Part shown: one piece after another, positions 58,408 to 64,000 of the stretch
How positions within the stretch are numbered: position 1 is the stretch's first letter
Layout of the letters: the number at the start of each line of letters is the position of its first letter
Source of the DNA: Frankia sp. AiPa1
GTDB taxonomy: Bacteria > Actinomycetota > Actinomycetes > Frankiales > Frankiaceae
Direction of reading: 5' to 3'
Assembly (NCBI RefSeq): GCF_023243075.1
Contig: NZ_JALKFZ020000183.1
Location: 1 to 64,000 of the forward strand
DNA length: 64,000 nt
Translations under genes and position numbers: made by a program
Notes under the pieces: model-generated
The model's database searches: none
The model's input: the letters and a program-made list of their open reading frames with translations, nothing else
Told to the model about the DNA's origin: nothing

Positions 58408-58749
58408 ATGCACCATGATCCGGCGCTCCTCCTCAGGCAGGTTCGCGATCTGGTCCTGGACCCGAAAAGAATTCTCGGGCAGCGTGTGGTCTGGGTCGCC
58501 GGCCGGGTCATCGGCTCCGACAGCGTGGTGATGCTGTACCGGGAATGGCCCGACGGCCCCGTCATCGGCAGGCATTACGTGGTCCCCGAGCTTGCCTCGC
58601 TGTTCGATGCGGACGTGACCACCGAGCGGCTCGCGGAGATCATCTTTGTCGACGAGATCACCGACCCGGGCGACCCCGGCGAGCATCTCGATGTCGACTG
58701 GGCGAACGGCCTGGTCCCGGACCCCTCCGCCGTCACCTGGTGGACCTGA
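58408..58749 (+). CDS. Hypothetical protein
   Basis: 113 residues, start ATG preceded by GGAGGCGG. The N-terminus MHHDPALLLRQVRDLVLDPKRIL reads as a helix, followed by RVVWVAGRVIGSDSVVMLYREW and an acidic C-terminal half (LFDADVTTERLAEIIFVDEITDPGDPGEHL). It has no cysteines, signal peptide or membrane segment. Codon use fits its neighbours. I do not recognise the family. Confidence 0.65.
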   Translation: MHHDPALLLRQVRDLVLDPKRILGQRVVWVAGRVIGSDSVVMLYREWPDGPVIGRHYVVPELASLFDADVTTERLAEIIFVDEITDPGDPGEHLDVDWANGLVPDPSAVTWWT

Positions 58750-58884
58750 GCGGCCGTCCTGAGGTGCGCGCGGGGGCCTGTCCCCGTGGCGTTCCAGGGT
58801 GCCGGGGCGTCGAGGCGACGCGACACTCGGCGGGCGGCCTGGGCAGTGATGACCGGTCCAGTCCGCGAGTCATAGGTTGGTCGG

Positions 58885-59847
58885 GTGAAACATCGACGTC
58901 TGGGACGTAGCGGCCTGTCCGTCAGCGAGATCTCGTACGGGAACTGGATCACCCACGGAGACCAGATCGAGGCGGAGGCGGCGATCTCCTGCGTACGCGC
59001 CGCCTTCGACGTGGGGATCACCACGTTCGACACCGCCGACGTGTACGCCGGCACGCGGGCTGAGAGCGTGCTCGGCGAGGCCCTGGCCGGGATGCGCCGC
59101 GAGTCGTACGAGCTGTTCACCAAGGTCTTCTGGCCGACCGGTCCCGGCGAGAACGACAAGGGGCTCGGCCGCAAGCACATCATCGAGTCCGCGCACAACT
59201 CGCTGCGCCGGCTGCGCACCGACCATCTCGATCTCTACCAGGCCCACCGTTACGACCCGTCGGTTCCGCTGGAGGAGACCCTGCGGGCGTTCGACGACCT
59301 CGTCCGCGCCGGGAAGGTGCTCTACGTCGGCGTGTCCGAGTGGACCGGCAAGCAGATCACCGACGCCGTGCGGATCGCCGGCGAGCTGGGTCTGGACCGG
59401 ATCATCTCCAACCAGCCGCAGTACTCGATGTTGTGGCGCACCATCGAGACCGATGTGGTGCCCGCCAGCGAGCAGGCCGGCATCTCGCAGATCGTCTGGT
59501 CACCAATCGCCCAGGGCGTGCTGACCGGCAAGTACCTGCCCGGCCAGCCGCCGCCGAGCGGCAGCCGCGCCACCGGTCAGACGGGCTCGGGGTTCATCGC
59601 CCGGCTGCTGGACGACGACGTGCTGACCGCCGTGCAGAACCTCAAGCCGATCGCCGCCGACGCCGAACTGTCGATGGCGCAACTCGCCGTCGCCTGGGTG
59701 CTGCAGAACGACAACGTCGCCTCGGCGATCATCGGCGCGTCCCGTCCGGAGCAGGTGCAGGAGAACGTGAAGGCCTCCGGCATCGTCCTGGACCCGGCGA
59801 TCCTCAAGCGCATCGACGACGTCCTCGCCAACGTCGTCACCCGCTGA
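58885..59847 (+). CDS. Aldo/keto reductase
   Basis: 320 residues with an (alpha/beta)8 barrel. The catalytic tetrad is visible: Asp and Tyr in TFDTADVYAGT, Lys in ELFTKVFWP, His in LYQAHRYDP. VGVSEWT, SNQPQYSML and the NADPH site IIGASRPEQVQEN follow. It resembles the K+-channel beta-subunit-like group of bacterial aldo/keto reductases. The substrate is unknown. The start codon is GTG, with TAGGTT six bases upstream (leaderless candidate). Confidence 0.92.
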   Translation: MKHRRLGRSGLSVSEISYGNWITHGDQIEAEAAISCVRAAFDVGITTFDTADVYAGTRAESVLGEALAGMRRESYELFTKVFWPTGPGENDKGLGRKHIIESAHNSLRRLRTDHLDLYQAHRYDPSVPLEETLRAFDDLVRAGKVLYVGVSEWTGKQITDAVRIAGELGLDRIISNQPQYSMLWRTIETDVVPASEQAGISQIVWSPIAQGVLTGKYLPGQPPPSGSRATGQTGSGFIARLLDDDVLTAVQNLKPIAADAELSMAQLAVAWVLQNDNVASAIIGASRPEQVQENVKASGIVLDPAILKRIDDVLANVVTR

Positions 59848-60052
59848 CCGACGCGCAACCCCACCGACGCGCCATCCCTGACCGGCACAGCATCTCCGAG
59901 GGCACAGCATTTCCGACCGGCGCGGTAGCTGCCGACCGGCCGTGCCACCCGCTGATCAGCTGGGTCACCGGGTCCGGACAGGTCGCTTGCTGCGGCACCG
60001 GCAACCTCCGGTTATGGATTGCCCTCGCCCCGGCCTGCGCTGACCTCCCGAC

Positions 60053-60787
60053 CTACGCGGCGAACGCCTCGACGATCGCCGCGTAGGTCCGGTCCAGGTC
60101 GGAACCGGGCAGGTACCGCCCGTCCAGTTCGAGAATGACGGCGCCGTGAGTCGCGGCCCAGAGCGCCTGCGCTCGGTATGGGTCTCCGGTCGCCCGGTAG
60201 AACGGCTCCCCCGCCCACTGCTCGAGCCCGGCCGAGAGCTCCGCCCGAGGCAACCGGCCGGCGGTGCACAGCCGGTAGAGGTTTGGATGACCTCGGGCGA
60301 ATCCTCGGTAGGCGTCTACCAGGACCGCCACCGCGTCGCAGCCGTCTGTCTGGTCCACCGCGTCGTGCAGCAGGTCGCCAACGTCGACGAGGACGGTGTT
60401 GATGATCCCCGCCGCCAGCGCGTCCTTACCGGCGAGATGTTTGTAGAGCGATGGCGCTCGGATGCCCAGCACCTCGCCGATCCGGCGCATGGTCAGCGCC
60501 TCGATCCCCTCCCGCTCAAGCACGTCGCCCGCGGCGGCGAGAATCTCGAGGACCCGCGCCGAGAACTGCGGCGGCTCAGGTCGGGCGGCAGTCCGCGGCA
60601 GCGGCAGCGCCGGCAGCAAGGGCGGTTCCAGCAGCGAGGACCGCACCGATGGCAACCGCAGCTTCGCCGCCGACGATGGCTGCGATGGTGGCTGTGCCAA
60701 CGATTGCGGTGGCAATGGCTGTGCTGACGGTGGCGGCGATGGCGGTGGCGGCGATGGCGGTGGCGGTGGCGGTGGCAGCGGTGTCAC
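60053..60787 (-). CDS. TetR-family transcriptional regulator
   Basis: 244 residues. The helix-turn-helix region is VLEREGIEALTMRRIGEVLGIRAPSLYKHLAGKDAL, followed by a ligand domain (LVDAYRGFARGHPNLYRLC, HGAVILELDGRYLPGSDL). The first ~47 residues are Pro/Ser-rich, coming from a GGCGGTGGC repeat on the opposite strand (60690-60785). A GTG at 60646 would give a typical 197-residue TetR. The annotated GTG overlaps the upstream nitroreductase stop (GTGA). It probably represses the pair through the operators at 61272-61311. The inducer is unknown. Confidence 0.87.
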   Translation of the reverse strand: MTPLPPPPPPPSPPPPSPPPSAQPLPPQSLAQPPSQPSSAAKLRLPSVRSSLLEPPLLPALPLPRTAARPEPPQFSARVLEILAAAGDVLEREGIEALTMRRIGEVLGIRAPSLYKHLAGKDALAAGIINTVLVDVGDLLHDAVDQTDGCDAVAVLVDAYRGFARGHPNLYRLCTAGRLPRAELSAGLEQWAGEPFYRATGDPYRAQALWAATHGAVILELDGRYLPGSDLDRTYAAIVEAFAA

Positions 60788-61233
60788 TGCGGGGTGAGAG
60801 CGAAGACAGGGTGGCGATGCGCGATCCGCCGGATCTCCTCATCGCTCGACTCCGGGCCGACACCGTCGAAGAAGACACCTACCTCGGACTTCCACCGCTT
60901 CAGATAAGCGCGCAGCACAGCGACGCTGTCCTCCGGCGCCACCTCGTCGGCGTGGAAGGAGGTGCGGTTACGGCCGAGCAGCAGCGCGAGTTCCCCGCCT
61001 GCGGCGCGCACGTTACGCACCCACTGCCCGTGCCCGCGAGCGGACACGAGGTACTGCCGGCCGTCGAGCACCAAAAGGTTCACGGGAGTCCGCCGCGGCT
61101 CACCACTGGTACGGCCGCGCACTTCCAGCACCCGGCTGCCGAGCAGGCTCACGCCAGCGCGGGTGAACGCGGCGACCAGCCGGTTGGCGATGTTGCGGGT
61201 GAACCATCCGGGCGCGCGGTAGTGGTCCGTCAT
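60784..61233 (-). CDS. F420-dependent (deazaflavin) nitroreductase-family protein
   Basis: 149 residues. The Ddn-type split-barrel is shown by VSLLGSRVLEVRGRTSGEPRRTPVNLLVLDGRQYLVSARGHGQWVRNVRAAGG (F420-binding Lys/Arg pattern), LLGRNRTSFHADEV and a C-terminal FALTPQ. Members use F420H2 to reduce quinones or nitro compounds. GGAGG and AAGGA precede the ATG. It is followed by the TetR gene in the same operon. The physiological substrate is unknown. Confidence 0.9.
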   Translation of the reverse strand: MTDHYRAPGWFTRNIANRLVAAFTRAGVSLLGSRVLEVRGRTSGEPRRTPVNLLVLDGRQYLVSARGHGQWVRNVRAAGGELALLLGRNRTSFHADEVAPEDSVAVLRAYLKRWKSEVGVFFDGVGPESSDEEIRRIAHRHPVFALTPQ

Positions 61234-61271
61234 GATCCTTAAACCTCCAGAGCAGGAATCTCCAGCATGAA

Positions 61272-61311
61272 GCTAACGACGTTATCCATAGCGAAAGCTA
61301 ACAGCGTTAGC
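61272..61311. promoter_or_regulatory. Two TetR-type operators upstream of the nitroreductase-tetR operon
   Basis: GCTAACAGCGTTAGC (61297-61311) is a perfect 6-3-6 palindrome. A second, imperfect copy GCTAACGACGTTATC lies at 61272-61286, so the two centres are 25 bases apart (about two and a half turns). They lie 38-78 bases upstream of the nitroreductase start. The palindromes are of the kind bound by TetR dimers and probably bind the neighbouring regulator. Confidence 0.75.
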
Positions 61312-61334
61312 CACTGCTTCGTCAAGTCCTCCGA

Positions 61335-61547
61335 TCAGGTGACCGGGCGAAGGGTCATCGGCCCGTAGACGCGACGGCCGGCGTCCAGCAGTGTGACCTG
61401 GGCGACTCCGGCTTCGAACAGCTCCCGCCAGGTCTCGCCGAGCCAGGTCTCGGCGTCTCCCTGACTGGTGAACGACTCGGAACCAGCCGCACCCCCGACC
61501 GTCGCCGTCGCGCCGTCGTCCCCCTCATAGCGCCAGGTCCAGGTCAT
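61335..61547 (-). CDS. Small conserved actinobacterial protein
   Basis: 70 residues from the ATG at 61547 (MTWTWRYEGDDG). It is a compact, acidic protein: ESFTSQGDAETWLGETWRELFEAGVAQVTLLDAGRRVYGPMTL. This arrangement of a strand, a tryptophan-rich helix and a final strand is, in my memory, widespread in Streptomyces and Frankia as a hypothetical protein. Upstream alternatives are 15 codons longer but Arg-rich. The function is unknown. Confidence 0.8.
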   Translation of the reverse strand: MTWTWRYEGDDGATATVGGAAGSESFTSQGDAETWLGETWRELFEAGVAQVTLLDAGRRVYGPMTLRPVT

Positions 61548-61592
61548 CCGCCGGCCCCTCCCACTCGTGTGGATGCCCGCCGCTCGGGCCAC

Positions 61593-61924
61593 CCGCGATC
61601 ACCCGGCCGCACGGCCGGTGACTCATCCAACCGCGCGCACCGGTCACCGGGACGACCCGGCAGGCGGAACACCAGTGCCGAACGCCACCCGGGCATCGGC
61701 CACGCGTACCCGCGATGTGGTCCACCCGCTACTGGCGCGGGCGGGGGCAGGCGGGTCAGGATGTCCCCGACGCCGGTAACGTCAGTCCGGTCGCCACGGC
61801 AAAGGCGCCGCGCTGGCACCATGTCAACGCTGGCACCGTGCCAGCGCCACGCTCCGAACGCCGCACCGCCCTGCCAGCGCCGATGATCCACCAACATCCG
61901 TCATCACGGGGAGGAACGACCCGC
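61593..61924. other. Intergenic region between divergent small genes
   Basis: 332 bases with no supportable gene. The frames in it are Arg-rich. Repeated GCTGGCACC/GTGCCAGCG (61808-61856) is the only local pattern. GGGGAGG at 61908 may be the ribosome-binding site of the next gene. Confidence 0.45.
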
Positions 61925-62092
61925 GTGGGTACCGTCCGCACCGCCGCAGTTCTCGCCGCCGAGTCCGCGGAGCATAATCCGCCGCTGTCCTGGTGGGCTG
62001 CGGTCATCGTCACCTTCGCGGCAATCATTCTGCTCGCGATCGTGCTCACGGCGATGACCCGCTGGGAACGCAAGCGCCACCCGCACGCCTGA
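61925..62092 (+). CDS. Small single-pass membrane protein
   Basis: 55 residues from a GTG at 61925. An N-terminal short Ala-rich segment precedes one membrane helix (WWAAVIVTFAAIILLAIVLTAM) and a basic cytoplasmic end (TRWERKRHPHA). GGGGAGG lies about ten bases upstream. Membrane-anchored small proteins of this type are common in actinomycetes. The function is unknown. It is followed after 173 bases by the cobU fusion gene, without obvious link. Confidence 0.6.
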   Translation: MGTVRTAAVLAAESAEHNPPLSWWAAVIVTFAAIILLAIVLTAMTRWERKRHPHA

Positions 62093-62265
62093 GCGCTTCG
62101 GTGCGCGCGGACCGGGCCGCGGCCGACAGAGCTGCAGCAAACATGGCTGTGGCAGACACTGGGGCAAGCATGGCTCACGGCACCATCGCTGCCGGCGCAG
62201 TCGTTACCAGCGCGACTGCTGTCAGCGCGGCCGTGACGAACACGCCCGCAGGGCACTGAACGCGG

Positions 62266-63906
62266 GTGCGTATCCGGCTGCTCGGTACAGGCTCGGCAGA
62301 CGGCTGGCCGAACCCGTGGTGTGACTGCGCGTCCTGCGCCTGGGCACGCGAGCACAACGAGATCCGCGGGCAGACCGCGATCCTCGTCGACGATGTGCTG
62401 CTTGTCGACTGCGGTCCCGACGTACCCCGTGCCGCGGCCCACCAGGGCGTGCGCCTGTCCGGGCTGCGGCATTTGCTGGTCGGCCACGCCCACCCGGACC
62501 ATCTCGGGCCCGAGTGCCTCATGTGGCGGTCCTGGTCGACAGCGTCCGGACGGCCACTTGACGTCGTCGCCCCGCCGGCCGCACTCGAAGTGTGCCGCGC
62601 ATTTCTGACCCGCTGGGAAGGGGCGGATCCGGAGCGTGCGGGCGCCCCGCTGCACTTCGTCGAGGCGGTCGCGGGCAGGACACTGCGGCTCGGCGATGCC
62701 GGGACGAGGTACGAGATCCGTCCACTGGCGGCCCTGCATGGCGACGCCAGCATCGGCCCGGCTGTCCTCTTCGACATCACGGCGCCAGATGGCGGCCGCG
62801 TGCTCTACGGATGCGATACTGCGGCTCCCCTGCCCGCCGCGACACTCGCCGCGGTCGAAGGCCGCGCGTACGACGTGGTGGCGCTGGAGGAGAACAACGG
62901 CGACCGCCCCGGCTTCGGCGAGCATCTTGGCCTCGACAGCTTCGGCGAACTTGTCGGTGAGCTGCGCCGCCGCGACGCGATCGTCGAAACCACCGAGATC
63001 CTCGCCGTCCACTTGAGTCACCGCAACCCGCCGGGCGACGAACTCGCCCGGCGCCTGGCCCACCACGGCGCCCGCGCTCCCCGTGACGGCGAGACCCTCG
63101 ACCTCACGCCGCGCGCCCGTTCTGACTGCCAGAGCAGCGCTGACGGCGATCCCGACGCTGCCAGCCAGACCAACGCCGACGGCCGCGTCGGTCGTTCCGT
63201 CGTCGGCGCCCACGAACGCAGCTCAGGGCGCGAGGCGAAACCGATTCGGCTGTGTGACGGCACGCCGGCCGTGGCAGCGCCACCGCGACGCACGCTGGTG
63301 CTCGGGGGCTCCCGTTCGGGGAAGTCGGCCGAGGCCGAGCGTCGGCTGCTGGCCGAGCCCGAGGTGGTGTACATCGCGACGGCCGCACCACCGGATCCGG
63401 CCGACTCCGAGTGGTTCGCACGGATCTCCGCGCACCAGGCCCGGCGCCCGCCCGCATGGACGACGGTCGAGACCCTTGACCTGGTGCCTCTGCTGCGCAC
63501 GCCCGGGCCACCACTGCTCATCGACGGCATCGGCCTGTGGGTCGCCGCCCACCTCGACGTCCTGGACCCGAGCCCCCCGGACCTGGACGCCGCACACCCG
63601 GGCTCCCCGGACGCCGCCGGCGCGTCCGCCCGAAACAGCAGGGCTACCGACATCGCCGCTGCCGGCAGGGGTCTCGACGACCGCATGGCGGAGCTTGTCG
63701 ACGCGTGGCGGATCACCCCGCGACGGGTGGTGGCCGTCTCCGACGAGGTCGGCTCCGGAGTCGTTCCGGCGACGGCCGCTGGTCGTCGATTCCGCGACGC
63801 GCTTGGCCGGGCCAACGCGGCCCTCGCCGCCGCCTGCGACGAGGTGTGTCTGGTCGTCGCAGGCATCGTGGTTCCGTTGTACCCACGGCGGCCCGGCCAG
63901 GACTGA
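62266..63906 (+). CDS. cobU: Fusion of a PhnP-like metallo-beta-lactamase-fold hydrolase with adenosylcobinamide kinase/guanylyltransferase
   Basis: 546 residues. The N-terminal ~280 are a metallo-beta-lactamase fold: LLGTGSADG, an extra cysteine zinc-knuckle CDCASC as in PhnP, metal motif HAHPDHL, GCDTAAPLP and VHLSHRNPPG. A disordered linker with DADG/DPDA follows. The C-terminal ~210 are CobU/CobP: Walker A VLGGSRSGKSAEAERRLL, the histidine that is guanylylated (SAHQARRPPAWTTVE), LIDGIGLW and VVAVSDEVGSGVVPATAAGRRFRDALGRANAAL. CobU phosphorylates adenosylcobinamide and adds GMP in cobalamin assembly. The MBL partner may hydrolyse a phosphodiester. The gene ends close to the window edge. 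Confidence 0.9.
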   Translation: MRIRLLGTGSADGWPNPWCDCASCAWAREHNEIRGQTAILVDDVLLVDCGPDVPRAAAHQGVRLSGLRHLLVGHAHPDHLGPECLMWRSWSTASGRPLDVVAPPAALEVCRAFLTRWEGADPERAGAPLHFVEAVAGRTLRLGDAGTRYEIRPLAALHGDASIGPAVLFDITAPDGGRVLYGCDTAAPLPAATLAAVEGRAYDVVALEENNGDRPGFGEHLGLDSFGELVGELRRRDAIVETTEILAVHLSHRNPPGDELARRLAHHGARAPRDGETLDLTPRARSDCQSSADGDPDAASQTNADGRVGRSVVGAHERSSGREAKPIRLCDGTPAVAAPPRRTLVLGGSRSGKSAEAERRLLAEPEVVYIATAAPPDPADSEWFARISAHQARRPPAWTTVETLDLVPLLRTPGPPLLIDGIGLWVAAHLDVLDPSPPDLDAAHPGSPDAAGASARNSRATDIAAAGRGLDDRMAELVDAWRITPRRVVAVSDEVGSGVVPATAAGRRFRDALGRANAALAAACDEVCLVVAGIVVPLYPRRPGQD

Positions 63907-64000
63907 CCGACCCGACACGCCGGCAACAATCTTCTCATCGGCCCGCGACACGCCCCATCATCACACGGAAAAGAGATCTGGCGGCGGTTGGCTGTAGGGA
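63907..64000. other. Window end, no gene seen
   Basis: 94 bases after the cobU fusion stop. No frame or signal is supportable. Other cobalamin genes may follow outside the window. Confidence 0.4.

Noticed and set aside
62093..62265. Cobalamin riboswitch before the cobU fusion
   Set aside because: No B12-box-like block or surrounding helices could be found in this segment.

Overview
The window is chromosomal DNA of a very GC-rich actinomycete, most likely Frankia or a close relative. The assignment rests on base composition, GTG-rich starts, actinobacterial protein families (QcrC diheme cytochrome, CtaF, ErpA, PimB, DUF3043, DUF5667) and gene order. That order follows, from memory, the M. tuberculosis Rv2175c-Rv2204c block (Rv2175c, pknL, aroG, exoribonuclease, plsC, ArsA-like ATPase, SRPBCC, fadD15, pimB, DnaQ-UvrC fusion, trpD, ctaE-qcrCAB, ctaC, adoK, erpA) and the equivalent Streptomyces block. 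No phage, transposase, CRISPR array, rRNA or tRNA was seen. The first ~100 bases are homopolymer and look like a contig end.

Layout. 0.1-0.85 kb: two lycopene-cyclase half-subunit genes. 0.97-8.1 kb: a minus-strand thiamine region (thiG, thiH, FAD oxidoreductase, ThuA-Gfo/Idh fusion, Rv2175c-like regulator, thiS, thiE) headed by a TPP riboswitch. 8.4-13.3 kb: a PASTA Ser/Thr kinase and a DUF5667 membrane protein. 13.3-19.5 kb: aroG, phosphofructokinase, exoribonuclease, a GH5-like surface protein and plsC. 20-23.3 kb: esterase, membrane protein and a TIGR00300-like (ornithine cyclodeaminase/LOR-SDH) enzyme. 23.4-27.8 kb: ROK glucokinase, DUF5304-like protein, ArsA-like ATPase, SRPBCC protein and phosphoesterase. 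28-35 kb: acyl-CoA ligase, PimB, zinc-ribbon, NYN and DUF4352 proteins. 35-38 kb: HIT, VOC and a DEDDh-GIY-YIG nuclease. 38-42.8 kb: ctaE-qcrC-qcrA-qcrB. 43.6-46.2 kb: PerR-like regulator, rubrerythrin, DUF3501 and SseB. 46.6-48.6 kb: receiver-like protein and trpD. 49-52.2 kb: ctaC-ctaD-ctaF. 52.4-58.1 kb: cysteine desulfurase-TusA, adenosine-kinase-like, erpA, nadA and DUF3043. 58.4-64 kb: aldo-keto reductase, a TetR/deazaflavin-nitroreductase pair with visible operators, small proteins and an MBL-CobU fusion.

Themes. The respiratory supercomplex genes (cytochrome bcc and aa3 oxidase) form two translationally coupled operons. Sulfur and Fe-S chemistry recurs (ThiS/ThiG/ThiH, cysteine desulfurase-TusA, ErpA, Rieske protein, NadA, rubrerythrin under a PerR-type regulator). 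The most unusual DNA-level property is the density of short (15-19 bp) direct tandem repeats, both between genes and inside non-conserved protein termini. A second is a set of genes whose start codon lies 6-8 bases after a TANNNT hexamer, which suggests leaderless transcripts. Four strong GC-rich hairpins act as likely terminators.
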